Part shown: positions 8,860 through 17,920 of the stretch, piece after piece
Layout of the letters: each line of letters opens with the position of its first letter
Numbering within the stretch: the first letter of the stretch is position 1
Assembly (NCBI GenBank): GCA_900754615.1
Contig: CAAEDN010000059.1
Location: 1-64,000 of the forward strand
Source: an uncultured Holdemanella sp.
GTDB lineage: Bacteria > Bacillota_I > Bacilli_A > Erysipelotrichales > Erysipelotrichaceae
DNA length: 64,000 bases
Direction of reading: 5' to 3'
Position numbers and translations under genes: made by a program
The notes under the pieces: model-generated
Seen by the model: only the letters and a program-made list of their open reading frames with translations
Databases searched by the model: none
What the model was told of the DNA's origin: nothing

Positions 8860-10619
8860 TGTGGATGCAAGATGTAGAGTATACAGACTTTATTTATTGG
8901 CAGGATACAGAAACTTTTATAAACGGAGTGGCCTCTACATCAGGTAGCATTGAATTGTTTTTTAATGAAAAAGTAGATCGAGATTCAAGTTTGGTGATTT
9001 ATGACGGAAAGGAGGTTGATTTAAGCAAAGAACATACATTCATTGATGTGCAAAAGGAAGGTGTTACGCAACTTGTTTATATTCTAAAGGATGTGGATGG
9101 CTATTCTTTAGAGGAAGGTGAAAAAACGATTTTATTGGATACGACAATGCCAGATATTGTATTTAAGGTGCAGAATCAAATAATTCTAGATACATTGCCT
9201 TTAGAAAAGAATGAGATGATTCATGTACAAATTTTAGAAGAGAACATCCATAATGTTGAGGTTTATTTAGATGAAGAGAAAGTTGAAGCAGAAGGCTTTG
9301 AATTTGATCTGAATGTGAATAAAAATCATCATGAATTAAAAGTGTTATGTAAAGATGTGGCTGGAAATGAAGTTGTCAAGAAAATAAAAATTTTACCGAT
9401 TGTATATCCGGATTCTTTGCTTCATAAACCAGTGTATACAAAAGATAATCATTATGATCTACGACTTGATTCGATTTGTACGCAGCCATTTGAACTTCAT
9501 GTATATTGTGATGGAAAATATTATTATTCTTTAGATTTAGAAAATATGGATCATGCATTACTCGATTTTTCTAAAAATGGTCAATATACCTTCTTTCTAG
9601 TACATAAAGAATATCCACAATTCACTAAACAACTGGAGGGTATGATTCTTTATTCTAACTTAAAGCCTCTTGTTTCATTGCAGTCTTCTTCGCAAATCAG
9701 CAATAAAGATGTGGCTGTCAATGTGACACTTAATGCACCGCATGTAGATATAGCTTATGTAGAAATTGATTTAAATGGAAAAGTACGCCGGTTTCCTATT
9801 AGTCAAACTTTCATTTTATCGGCAATAGAGAATCAAGATGTGAACTATAAAGTTCGAGCTTATGTAAGAGATCTATTTGGCAATGAATCGAGTGATGAAA
9901 TATATGTGCAAATTGATCAAAAGGCTCCAGAAACAAATCTTTATATAAATGATGAACTGGTGCAGGATCGTATAGAAATCAAAAAGTGTCCAAATCTTAA
10001 ATATGTCTTGGGCGATTTAGATGCTTCAATGCGTATAGAATACTTTTTAAATGGAAATCGTATGAATATGGATGTTGAAAAAATCTTCAATCGAATGAAA
10101 AAAGATGATGTCTTAAAAGTAATCACATATACAACGGATGCATTATTTAATCTTGAAAAGAAGCAGTATGAATTTGTTTTTGTTCCAGATGTTGCAGTAG
10201 AAATGGTTTCAAAAAGTGAACAAGTCATGCCGACAAATGAAATTGTTAAGTTTGAACGTGTTTGGATTGTAAACGATCATAATGAAGTGGAGTTAAAAGA
10301 AAATAAGCGAGTATCCAAAAACTTCTCGAAGCCCGTGATTCATTATGTTAGAAAAAAACATAAAGTGCAGATCTGGGTAAAGGAAAGATTAGAATATGTT
10401 TTAGTAAACGGTAAAAAGATAAAGATTGAAAAAGATGTAATGGGACACGACTTTGTCGAAATAACCTTAAAAAAACACAAAACCAAAATTGAAGTGAAAG
10501 CTATTAATGATGCAAACAAAGTTTCAGTCTTAAAGAAAGAAGAAGTTCGAAGTAAACTTGTAAAAAAAGGCTTCATAGAAAATCTTTGGATTAAAATCCG
10601 ATATTTATTTAGACTATGA
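8856..10619 (+). CDS. Ig-like beta-repeat protein of the T7SSb-like operon, role unknown
   Basis: 587 aa. No named family recognised. It reads as successive beta-sandwich (Ig/bacterial-Ig-like) units, each with patterns such as DTTMPDIVF, KDVAGNEVVKKI, VRDLFGNESSDEIYVQIDQKAPET. There is no signal peptide or membrane helix, which is odd for Ig-like arrays. The C-terminus is Lys-rich and ends in a basic amphipathic stretch. The start at 8856 overlaps the kinase-like gene as ATGA behind GGAGG (ATG 8859 is equally possible), and the end overlaps the EssC gene by 4 bases, so translation is coupled. It occupies a slot where EssA/EsaA might be expected. Confidence 0.68.
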   Translation: MMWMQDVEYTDFIYWQDTETFINGVASTSGSIELFFNEKVDRDSSLVIYDGKEVDLSKEHTFIDVQKEGVTQLVYILKDVDGYSLEEGEKTILLDTTMPDIVFKVQNQIILDTLPLEKNEMIHVQILEENIHNVEVYLDEEKVEAEGFEFDLNVNKNHHELKVLCKDVAGNEVVKKIKILPIVYPDSLLHKPVYTKDNHYDLRLDSICTQPFELHVYCDGKYYYSLDLENMDHALLDFSKNGQYTFFLVHKEYPQFTKQLEGMILYSNLKPLVSLQSSSQISNKDVAVNVTLNAPHVDIAYVEIDLNGKVRRFPISQTFILSAIENQDVNYKVRAYVRDLFGNESSDEIYVQIDQKAPETNLYINDELVQDRIEIKKCPNLKYVLGDLDASMRIEYFLNGNRMNMDVEKIFNRMKKDDVLKVITYTTDALFNLEKKQYEFVFVPDVAVEMVSKSEQVMPTNEIVKFERVWIVNDHNEVELKENKRVSKNFSKPVIHYVRKKHKVQIWVKERLEYVLVNGKKIKIEKDVMGHDFVEITLKKHKTKIEVKAINDANKVSVLKKEEVRSKLVKKGFIENLWIKIRYLFRL

Positions 10620-13600
10620 TCAAACTTTGGATATATTCAAAGAATCGTTGCGAATGGAAAGATATAGATGTGTTACATACATATCAAGATTTTTCCTTTG
10701 AAAAAAGAAGTCAGGGATTATGTATTTTGAATTCGCATGTTAAAAAATTTTTGAAATGGAAAGAATCTTGTGTAATAGATGGAATATTGTTCTTTCTAGA
10801 TGAAAAAGAAAGTACACTCAGTCATTTTCCTATAAAAGCTCATATTAAAGTTGGTAGAAGTTCTTCGTGTGATATTCAGTTATGTACAAATGGGGTATCT
10901 CGATATCATTTCCAAATTGAAAATGGCTTTCTGAAGGATTTTGATAGTTTAAATGGAACGTATGTCAATTCAAAAAAAGTGTCGAGTTGTAAACTTGACA
11001 TACAGGATGAAATTGTCATAGCGAACATTCGTATGCTTTACTTTGAAACTTATATCGTACTTGATATGGTAGATAATCCGTATCAAACAATGTGGAATAA
11101 AGAAGAAGATTCGGTATATTATTCTTCAAACTTAAAGTTAGAAATGCCTAGTATTGAAAGATACGATGTACAGATGCCGCAAATAATGCGCCCAACTCAG
11201 AAGCAAAATCTTTTTAGTGCGATTGGACCTTCTTGTATGATTGCTTGCTCAGGTTTTATATCTTCACTATTGATTGGATATCTTCAAAAACAAAAGCTGG
11301 AAACGATGTTTTCAAGTTTGATCAGTTCTATCACGATGTCAATAACTTTTATGGTATATGGTCTATATAATCGAAACTATCTATATAAAGCAGGATTGAA
11401 AGAAAATCAGAAAAGCTTGGCCACGTATACTACTTATTTAAGTGAAATGTATGAAAAGGGACATGCCGCTAAATTAATGTTTGAAAAAGAGACACAGGAG
11501 TATATACGAAAGTATATAAATACCTATAAACATGAAACAAGAGATTATGTATATATAGGTTGTGTGGAAACAAAATGGTGCGAAGTCAGCTTTCGTGAAA
11601 TAAGTTATGAATATGCTTTAAATGATTTAGTGCAAAAAAGAAATCAGTTGATCCATACATTGAATCAGTGTGTATTACAACCAGTATTTTTAAAAGAAAA
11701 TGAGGTTTGCTGGATCGAAGGAAGTGCAGAAGACAGTATTACGTTGTTTGAGAATTATCTTTGGTATACGAAAAAGTATCGAAGGTGGATCTGGCTTCAG
11801 GAATTTGAACAGATGGAAAAGACCTTTCTAAATCCATTTTGTGTGGTTCATGAAAAAACAGATAAAGACACTATTGTTGTAAGTTTCGATGCTGAAGGGA
11901 TGCAAGATGCATATTATTGTTTGATTTATGTCGGAAAAAACAAACCGTCCTTTCTTTATGACTACCATATTCAAACACTTTGTGCATCGAAATTAAGTGA
12001 GAAAAGAAAGCGATATTTATTGATGCCGAATGAAGTGGATTTTTATGAACAACTAATTAAAGAGGGAGTATGCCGAACAAATCAATATGTGATGAAAATT
12101 CCAGTTGGTATGGATGATACAAATCAAATTGTATACATGGATTTTCAAAATTATGGACCTCATGGATTGGTAGCTGGTATGACGGGTTTTGGCAAAAGTG
12201 AATTTATTAGTTTTCTTTTAATGATGTTGATATGGCACAATGCGCCAGAAAAATTTCAATATATTCTTATTGATTTTAAGGGTGGTGCTTTTGGACAGCC
12301 ATTCTATGAATTCGCTCATTGTGCAGGCATTGTTACAAATTTAGATAGTCAGTCTATGGAACGCTTTTTTCAAAGCATGAATTATGAGTTGGAAAAAAGG
12401 CAAAGATTGTTTTTGAAGGAAAAAGTATCCGATATTTATGATTACAACAAAGTTAGCTCACTTTCACACTTATGGATTTTTGTTGATGAGTTTGCACAAT
12501 TAAAAATGCGCTATCCACAGTTTATGTCGCAACTACAAGAAATTGCACGTATTGGCAGGTCTTTAGGCATCCATTTAGTACTTTCTACACAAAAGCCTGG
12601 AGGCATAGTCGATGATCAGGTATGGGCTAATGCAACATGGAAGGCGTGCTTTCACGTAAGTAGTATACAAGATAGTCGTGAAATGCTTCAAAATGAAATG
12701 GCGTATCATTTAAAACATCCTGGAGACATGATTCTTCAATCGAAAAATGAATATCAAGTGTGTCGTAGCTTTTATTTACAAAAGAGTATGTTGGAAAAAT
12801 CGTGGAGAGAGATCAATTTAAAAAAAGAAATATTGAAATCAAATATGCATCCAGGTCTTCGTGTGATGGATGTTTTAAAAGAACAAATATTCGCATTGCA
12901 TGAAAAAAGAGAATGGGTCCTTCTTCCAAAAGAGTTGCCAAATGGTGTTTGGGGAATTTTAGATCTTCCATTTATGCAGCTTCAAAAAGAAATAAAATTT
13001 GAGCACATTCAATTGATATATTCGACCAAAGAAGATATTGTAAGTAGTTTAATATCCTTTTTTGATGAAGAGCCGATTTATGTATATGGCTCAAATAAAT
13101 GGAATGACTATGTGAATGCTAGCTTTTTTAAGTCTAGATATTTTAGTCAGATTCATAATGGAATTTGTCTGATTTTCGAGGATGATAACTTGAATTTATC
13201 TCTTTTGAATACAAATGTGATTGCATTTGTCTTTACAAACAATGAAAATACAAATTTAAAATGGATCCATAAAAAGTATGTATTCGACGTTGATAACATA
13301 GATGAAAAAAGAATATTTTTTGACAATTTTCATCTTCCTTCTTTCACAAGCATGACGTTGAATGACAATATGTACGTGGAATGTTTATATCGAAAGGTTA
13401 AGATTTCGAATCTAAAAAATAGAAAAAAAGAAGAAATAACTTTTGTTTTAGAAAAGAATTGTATTGGATTTGATTCGCAAAGCGATGTGCCTGTGTTTAT
13501 TGATGAAAATAAGAAATTATTTGTGCTTTATATGGAATATGAAGAGGAACTTGATTTTTTAAAGAAAAGGCTTCAACACTTAAAGATGGGTACAAACTGG

Positions 13601-13810
13601 CAAGAGGAAAAGGATGTATATATTATCCAGGTTGATACGAGGTTATTGAATGAAGATGGGTTTCAAAAGGCAATTTACGCATCTCAGATCTTATGGGTAG
13701 GGTATGGATTGAAGGAATATGGATATATGCTAAAGCGGAAGCTTCCTTATGAATATTTTAAAATGGTCTATTTTAAGGATCAGAATGAGGGGGTAGGGAT
13801 TTGTGAATGA
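10616..13810 (+). CDS. essC: EssC-like FtsK/SpoIIIE ATPase of a type VIIb secretion system
   Basis: 1064 aa; EssC of staphylococci is nearer 1480. Order: FHA domain at about 75-145 (IKVGRSSSCDIQL, SRYHFQI, SLNGTYVN), two membrane helices near 200-255, then an FtsK/SpoIIIE ATPase with Walker A GMTGFGKSE (~521-529) and Walker B LWIFVDEF (~618). The following region still looks like a second ATPase fold, but the Walker A place reads YVYGSNKW, so it should not bind ATP normally; the third domain is cut short. EssC drives substrate export through the inner membrane. It overlaps both neighbours by a few bases. Confidence 0.87.
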   Translation: MIKLWIYSKNRCEWKDIDVLHTYQDFSFEKRSQGLCILNSHVKKFLKWKESCVIDGILFFLDEKESTLSHFPIKAHIKVGRSSSCDIQLCTNGVSRYHFQIENGFLKDFDSLNGTYVNSKKVSSCKLDIQDEIVIANIRMLYFETYIVLDMVDNPYQTMWNKEEDSVYYSSNLKLEMPSIERYDVQMPQIMRPTQKQNLFSAIGPSCMIACSGFISSLLIGYLQKQKLETMFSSLISSITMSITFMVYGLYNRNYLYKAGLKENQKSLATYTTYLSEMYEKGHAAKLMFEKETQEYIRKYINTYKHETRDYVYIGCVETKWCEVSFREISYEYALNDLVQKRNQLIHTLNQCVLQPVFLKENEVCWIEGSAEDSITLFENYLWYTKKYRRWIWLQEFEQMEKTFLNPFCVVHEKTDKDTIVVSFDAEGMQDAYYCLIYVGKNKPSFLYDYHIQTLCASKLSEKRKRYLLMPNEVDFYEQLIKEGVCRTNQYVMKIPVGMDDTNQIVYMDFQNYGPHGLVAGMTGFGKSEFISFLLMMLIWHNAPEKFQYILIDFKGGAFGQPFYEFAHCAGIVTNLDSQSMERFFQSMNYELEKRQRLFLKEKVSDIYDYNKVSSLSHLWIFVDEFAQLKMRYPQFMSQLQEIARIGRSLGIHLVLSTQKPGGIVDDQVWANATWKACFHVSSIQDSREMLQNEMAYHLKHPGDMILQSKNEYQVCRSFYLQKSMLEKSWREINLKKEILKSNMHPGLRVMDVLKEQIFALHEKREWVLLPKELPNGVWGILDLPFMQLQKEIKFEHIQLIYSTKEDIVSSLISFFDEEPIYVYGSNKWNDYVNASFFKSRYFSQIHNGICLIFEDDNLNLSLLNTNVIAFVFTNNENTNLKWIHKKYVFDVDNIDEKRIFFDNFHLPSFTSMTLNDNMYVECLYRKVKISNLKNRKKEEITFVLEKNCIGFDSQSDVPVFIDENKKLFVLYMEYEEELDFLKKRLQHLKMGTNWQEEKDVYIIQVDTRLLNEDGFQKAIYASQILWVGYGLKEYGYMLKRKLPYEYFKMVYFKDQNEGVGICE

Positions 13811-14012
13811 GATTGGAGTGTATCTTTCTTTAACGCATACTAGAATGGTTTATATTTCTTTATCTTATGTAGTACAAGATTTTTTTGATGAGTTTTTAGA
13901 ATATAAAGTACGGTATGTATTTAATTATACAGCGAAGTGCTTTATTGATTTGAATTTAACGTTTAAACAAAATCGTGTCGCAAACGGCGATATCTTAATT
14001 TATGGGAGGTAA
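13803..14012 (+). CDS. EsaB/YukD-like small protein (ubiquitin fold)
   Basis: 69 aa, a little shorter than usual EsaB/YukD (~80). The C-terminal part, DLNLTFKQNRVANGDILIYG, matches the family pattern of an L-x-L-x-x-x-x-x-V-x-x-GD-x-L-x-I ending. YukD/EsaB is a cytosolic accessory of T7SSb. GTG start at 13803 behind a G-rich ribosome site; it overlaps the essC end by 8 bases and is followed after 2 bases by a WXG100 gene. Its position between essC and WXG100 genes supports the call more than its sequence does. Confidence 0.62.
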   Translation: MNEIGVYLSLTHTRMVYISLSYVVQDFFDEFLEYKVRYVFNYTAKCFIDLNLTFKQNRVANGDILIYGR

Positions 14013-14014
14013 GA

Positions 14015-14308
14015 ATGAAAATATCAGTAGATTATTCAGAAGTATATCAGGCGAGTGTTTATGTAAAAAATAAAGCAGAGGACTATAATGATTTGATTTT
14101 GAATCTGTATAAAAAGGTAGAACAGATGCAAAGTATTTGGCAAGGTGTGGATCATTTGGCTTTTCAAAATCAATTGGAAGAGTTTAGACCGACTTTGAAT
14201 GAAATGTTTCAAGTTATCTTAGAATACAGTAATGTTTTAAAACAAACGGCATCTGTATATGAACAGCTTCAACAAGATCGTGTAGCACAAGCTAAATTGT
14301 TGTTGTAA
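14015..14308 (+). CDS. WXG100-family secreted protein (EsxA-like), copy 1
   Basis: 97 aa, the classic length. Helix - W-Q-G turn - helix: MQSIWQGVDHLAFQNQLEEF, with a coiled-coil forming second helix ending in YEQLQQDR. These proteins are T7SS substrates and form helical hairpin dimers. GGAGGTAAGA precedes the ATG. It is followed after 13 bases by a second family member, so a heterodimer is possible. Confidence 0.88.
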   Translation: MKISVDYSEVYQASVYVKNKAEDYNDLILNLYKKVEQMQSIWQGVDHLAFQNQLEEFRPTLNEMFQVILEYSNVLKQTASVYEQLQQDRVAQAKLLL

Positions 14309-14321
14309 AGGAGGAGATTGT

Positions 14322-14606
14322 ATGGCACAAATTCAAATATCAAGTGAAGATGTAATGGCATATTCAAAACAAGTAGATGCGTATGCAAGTGAAATTCGTA
14401 CGGTCTTTAATGAAATTGAATCAAGAATGTATTATGTTGAATCTATATGGCAATCGCCGGCATCAAAACATTTTATGGAACAGTTTCAAACTTTAAATCC
14501 AGCTATGATGTCGTATTTAGATACGCTGACTCGTTTTTCTACATATTTACATCAAACCGCAAGTCTATATCAGGAAAACGAACAATGTTTAATGTCTCAT
14601 GAATAA
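14322..14606 (+). CDS. WXG100-like secreted protein, copy 2 (WXS variant)
   Basis: 94 aa. Same fold as the previous gene, but the turn reads W-Q-S (VESIWQSPASKHFMEQF), so the Gly of WXG is replaced. The C-terminus continues as a helix (LHQTASLYQENEQ). Strong ribosome site AGGAGG. It likely pairs with copy 1. The stop overlaps the start of the 57-aa frame at 14599. Confidence 0.82.
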   Translation: MAQIQISSEDVMAYSKQVDAYASEIRTVFNEIESRMYYVESIWQSPASKHFMEQFQTLNPAMMSYLDTLTRFSTYLHQTASLYQENEQCLMSHE

Positions 14607-14772
14607 AATTTATTTTTATAATACATTAATGAATGATTTAAACGTTTTGTTGAATCAAACAAAACATGTTGTTTCGAATGAAGAGTTTGTCTATGTGAAT
14701 CAAAAGGTAAATCGAATACTGCATTTGATTCAGATACAGATACAGGATATACAGGTTTGTGAAGGCAGATAG
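14599..14772 (+). CDS. Small helical protein, possible N-terminal part of split T7SS effector
   Basis: 57 aa. Helical and amphipathic, with QKVNRILHLIQIQIQDIQ near the end; no motif recognised. The ATG at 14599 overlaps the end of WXG100 copy 2, and the stop overlaps the next frame by 14 bases. Together with the following gene it looks like one helical N-terminal module divided over two frames, either by a frameshift mutation or by translational coupling. Confidence 0.5.
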   Translation: MNKIYFYNTLMNDLNVLLNQTKHVVSNEEFVYVNQKVNRILHLIQIQIQDIQVCEGR

Positions 14773-15553
14773 TGTATCTTGTAATAATTTGAGTGCTAAA
14801 TATAGAGTGCTTGCTTCTAGAAGTTTATATCTCAGTAATCCAACATTGCATAATCGGCAGTGTCGTATTTCAAAAGAAATCATGGATATCGCAAACTATC
14901 TGACAAAAAGTGCAGCTTTAATTGAAGAAACTGAAAAGAAACAGATGTTGTTTCAACCAGGGAAAAAGAGTTTTACAAAGTACATGAATTTGAATTTGAT
15001 TTCACAGCTTACAAAACAGAGTCGATATTCGTATGCATCCATTGGTTATAGTGCTTCATTCAAAGAATGGAATAAAAACTTCAATAGGAAATATTTCCAT
15101 GTCGGGGCAAATGCAAAAATTTTAGATGGAGATATTAAGGCTAGTATAAGCACAAGATTATGGAAAAACAAAAAATTCAACCCTCGACTTGTGCTAAATG
15201 CTGGAGCAAATCTAGCTTTGTTCTCGACGACAGTGAATGCACGTATTGGAAATGCTAAGGTATATACTAGTGCAAGAGCTACAGGCCAAGTGGGTGTTGC
15301 GTACGCAAATTGTAAAGCTGTTTTAACAAAAACAGAACAATCTTTTGAGGCTGGTGTAGGAGTAGCTGCATTAAAAGGGGAAACACGATGTGTATTGAAT
15401 GTTTTAGGGGCCAAAGTCACTTTAACGGCGCAAGGAAGTATTGGTAGTGCAGAGGCAAACTTTTCATATCATTTTTCGAATAGAGAGTGGGAAATTGGTT
15501 CAAAGCTTGGCTTTATTGCGGGACTGGGCTTTAAAATCAATGTAAGTTATTAA
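14759..15553 (+). CDS. Putative T7SS effector with Gly/Ala-rich beta C-terminal domain
   Basis: 264 aa from GTG 14759. The first ~75 residues are helical (KEIMDIANYLTKSAALIEETEKK), like the export domain of T7SS substrates. From ~95 on it has repeating short beta-like stretches rich in Gly, Ala, Asn and Thr (VGVAYANCKAVL, AGLGFKINVSY). Such stretches are seen in the middle or end of polymorphic toxins, but no catalytic motif is visible. Location after WXG100 genes and before DUF4176 supports a secreted substrate. The toxic activity is unknown. Confidence 0.5.
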   Translation: MKADSVSCNNLSAKYRVLASRSLYLSNPTLHNRQCRISKEIMDIANYLTKSAALIEETEKKQMLFQPGKKSFTKYMNLNLISQLTKQSRYSYASIGYSASFKEWNKNFNRKYFHVGANAKILDGDIKASISTRLWKNKKFNPRLVLNAGANLALFSTTVNARIGNAKVYTSARATGQVGVAYANCKAVLTKTEQSFEAGVGVAALKGETRCVLNVLGAKVTLTAQGSIGSAEANFSYHFSNREWEIGSKLGFIAGLGFKINVSY

Positions 15554-15564
15554 AAGGAGGTAGG

Positions 15565-15837
15565 ATGAAAGATCTATTACCTATTGGAAGTGTGGTTGTT
15601 TTAAAAGAAGGTACCAAAAAATTAATGATCATAGGGCGTCTTCAACAAAATATAAAGACAAAGAAAATGTATGATTATGCCGGTTGTCTATGGCCAGAAG
15701 GCTATATAGATAAGGAGCATTGTTATGTATTTGATCATGAGGATATTGATTGTTTATTCTATATTGGTTTACAAGATGTTGAAGAGTTTAATTTTCGCTT
15801 CGAATTAGATGAAATGATGAAAAAAATAGGCCACTAG
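15565..15837 (+). CDS. DUF4176-family protein
   Basis: 90 aa. The pattern LLPIGSVVVLKEGTKKLMIIGR, a following YDYAGCLWPEG and the Tyr/Phe-rich end match DUF4176, a small family commonly found beside T7SSb effectors in Bacillota. The role is not established; an effector chaperone or immunity function is plausible from context. Ribosome site AAAGGAGG. Last gene of the operon, followed at once by a terminator. Confidence 0.8.
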   Translation: MKDLLPIGSVVVLKEGTKKLMIIGRLQQNIKTKKMYDYAGCLWPEGYIDKEHCYVFDHEDIDCLFYIGLQDVEEFNFRFELDEMMKKIGH

Positions 15838-15859
15838 ACATATTGTCTAATGGCTTTTT
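15830..15859. terminator. Bidirectional terminator between T7SS operon and foldase genes
   Basis: Stem GCCACTAGACA/TGTCTAATGGC (15830-15840 with 15844-15854, one mismatch), 3-base loop, TTTTT on the plus side and an A-run (15821-15826) that gives a T-run on the minus side. It separates convergent genes. Confidence 0.8.
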
Positions 15860-15860
15860 G

Positions 15861-16760
15861 TTAGTCTTTAGATTCAGATAAATCAGGTCTAGAAACTAGA
15901 TATTCAGGATTGTTTGTCTTTAAATTATTGAATACATCTTGATCATGTACTTCAAAATTGTATTTCTTTAAATAATAAACAAGACTTGCTTTTGTGATGT
16001 CATCATCACTGCTTAATGAAGTATAAACTTCATCTTTAATATCTTTATATGAATTAGTTACTAAAACCGCTACATATGCATAAGTTGTTCCACTGCTTTC
16101 ATTTGTGAATACTTCATCAATAACTCCAGCTTTTTTTGTTTTATACAATGTATTGATTAAACGTGTTGAAACATCTGTTGTTTTCGTCGTAACAAGTGTT
16201 TCCTTTCCAGAGTATTTTGCGGAATCTACCATGTACTGTTTAGCGACTTCTTCAGGGTCTGTACCGTTTTTCAAAGCTTTCAATGCTTTTTTTGCAGTTG
16301 CCTTATTTTCACATTGAATGATGCGAGCTTTACTTGGTTTATATTTTTTTTGGATGTCTTTTTTGGCATCTGTAAAATATTTTTCAGTTAATTCACTTGC
16401 TTGCAAGCTAGGAATAAGCACTTTGTTCATGTATGCATCAGTACTGTTGTAACCTAAAGATTTGATTTGATCATTAAAATCAGACATATTTTCTTTATAG
16501 TTATCAATTTGCTTCTGTGCTTTTTTCTTCATGGACTTTGTAACTTTTACTTCTTTTTTGTAGATAGATTGTTTTACAAGTTCCATCGTTAAATCGGTAC
16601 CTGTTGAAATTTTTAACAAATCATATTCATCACCTTTTGTATATGTTGTATTCCCAATGGTCATGATTGTTTTGTCTTTGTCTGAAATCGTTGCGGTTGC
16701 TCCAGAACATCCTGTTAGCATCAATGCTGCGCATACGAATAATATAGGTGTCTTTTTCAT
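15861..16760 (-). CDS. Lipoprotein foldase, PrsA/parvulin-like
   Basis: 299 aa. Signal peptide with lipobox LTGC, so it is a lipid-anchored outer-leaflet protein. The body matches the SurA-N/parvulin layout of PrsA: helical N- and C-lobes around a central region near 135-235. PrsA helps exported proteins fold at the membrane-wall interface. The canonical parvulin residues are not strongly conserved, so chaperone function without isomerase activity is possible. Start at ATG 16760 behind GGAGGTG; it overlaps the stop of the upstream gene by one base. Confidence 0.72.
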   Translation of the reverse strand: MKKTPILFVCAALMLTGCSGATATISDKDKTIMTIGNTTYTKGDEYDLLKISTGTDLTMELVKQSIYKKEVKVTKSMKKKAQKQIDNYKENMSDFNDQIKSLGYNSTDAYMNKVLIPSLQASELTEKYFTDAKKDIQKKYKPSKARIIQCENKATAKKALKALKNGTDPEEVAKQYMVDSAKYSGKETLVTTKTTDVSTRLINTLYKTKKAGVIDEVFTNESSGTTYAYVAVLVTNSYKDIKDEVYTSLSSDDDITKASLVYYLKKYNFEVHDQDVFNNLKTNNPEYLVSRPDLSESKD

Positions 16761-17788
16761 TATTGATCACCTCCAAAATTTGACTTTACATAATTATCGA
16801 ATTTTTTCTTTGTGCTTTTATCATTAAATTTAATATCTAATTTTTTTGCATAAGATTCAAGAATTTTGTTTGCTAAAGAAGAATCACTGTTCAAAATTGC
16901 ATACAATGCTTGGTTTGCAACTGTATTACTTTTTGCATTGAATATTTTTTCAGCATTGGTTTGATTTACATATACTTTATATAAACTAGTACCACTTGAA
17001 CTTGTTACTGTAATCCAATCGCTTGTTTCGCCTTTCTTTAATGAAATAGCAGCGGTAACAACATCAGCTGGAACAGTAGAGCTTGAACTAGAATCTGAAG
17101 AGCTAGCAGAATCAGAGTCGATATATCCAGCAAAACCTTTGTTATTTGCGGTATTTGAATCTTCAGAGAATGCCTTAGCAACATCTGCAAAGCTTTCTTT
17201 TGTCAGAGCTTTATCAATGTTATTTTTCTTTTTAGTTTCAGTTTCACTTAAATTATCTGCATCTGAAACATCCATTTTAATAATAGATACTGTCCTAGGG
17301 CTTTTTTCTTCCCAAGCTTTTTTTACATCATTATAGTGTTTTGTGATATAACGCTTATTCATTTCTTTTTCTTTTACACTTGTTAAACAATAATTGTTTA
17401 AATCATCAAATGAAGAATAGCCATATTTAGCAAGTTCGCTAGTTAATGTAGATTCATAATCATCGCTTTGGTTAGATGCATTTTGTTTAATATTAGACTC
17501 TAATGTATTAGCCTGTTTTTTCAAATCTTTTGTAGTTTTGATAGATTGGTCAATAACAGCATTTTTATACATGTTATAGATTGTTGAGCCATCATATGGT
17601 GCAGATTCATCATACAAATCTTTTGCGGTAATATCATCTCCATCAATGGATGCTACAACTTGTTCGTTGTTTGAAGTTTTAGCAGAAACATTATCTTTAT
17701 TCGTATCATAAATGAAATATCCAATAAATCCGATAATGATAACGGCGATTAAGACGACAAACCAGTTATTTCGTAAAAAATCAGACAT
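16760..17788 (-). CDS. Membrane-anchored parvulin-type peptidyl-prolyl isomerase
   Basis: 342 aa. One N-terminal membrane helix (FVVLIAVIIIGFIGYFIY) with no lipobox, then a SurA-N-like helical region and a parvulin-like domain around 165-265 (FADVAKAFSEDSNTANNKGFAGYI, then LKKGETSDWI). A Ser-rich loop interrupts it near residue 230. Likely an extracytoplasmic foldase acting with the lipoprotein encoded just downstream. Ribosome site AAGGAGG. Confidence 0.78.
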   Translation of the reverse strand: MSDFLRNNWFVVLIAVIIIGFIGYFIYDTNKDNVSAKTSNNEQVVASIDGDDITAKDLYDESAPYDGSTIYNMYKNAVIDQSIKTTKDLKKQANTLESNIKQNASNQSDDYESTLTSELAKYGYSSFDDLNNYCLTSVKEKEMNKRYITKHYNDVKKAWEEKSPRTVSIIKMDVSDADNLSETETKKKNNIDKALTKESFADVAKAFSEDSNTANNKGFAGYIDSDSASSSDSSSSSTVPADVVTAAISLKKGETSDWITVTSSSGTSLYKVYVNQTNAEKIFNAKSNTVANQALYAILNSDSSLANKILESYAKKLDIKFNDKSTKKKFDNYVKSNFGGDQ

Positions 17789-17816
17789 AATTTACCTCCT
17801 TGAGAATGTCTTTTCA

Positions 17817-17845
17817 ATTATACGAGATATCTTTTTAAATTGCAA
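17817..17845 (-). promoter_or_regulatory. Sigma-A promoter for the foldase pair
   Basis: Read on the minus strand: TTGCAA (17845-17840), 17-bp spacer, TATAAT (17822-17817). It lies 29 bases upstream of the first foldase start and back to back with the suf promoter. Confidence 0.75.
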
Positions 17846-17866
17846 TGAATCGCCGAGATGTATTAA

Positions 17867-17895
17867 TTGAGATTTTAATAATTATTTGGTATTAT
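17867..17895 (+). promoter_or_regulatory. Sigma-A promoter for the suf operon
   Basis: TTGAGA at 17867-17872, 17-bp spacer, TATTAT at 17890-17895, 25 bases before the sufC start. No iron-sulfur regulator site was recognised. Confidence 0.7.
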
Positions 17896-17920
17896 ATTTC
17901 AGTGAAAAGAGGTATAAGAT

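Noticed and set aside
15046..15420. 124-codon minus-strand frame in the effector-like gene
   Set aside because: Shadow of the repetitive Gly/Ala-rich coding sequence.
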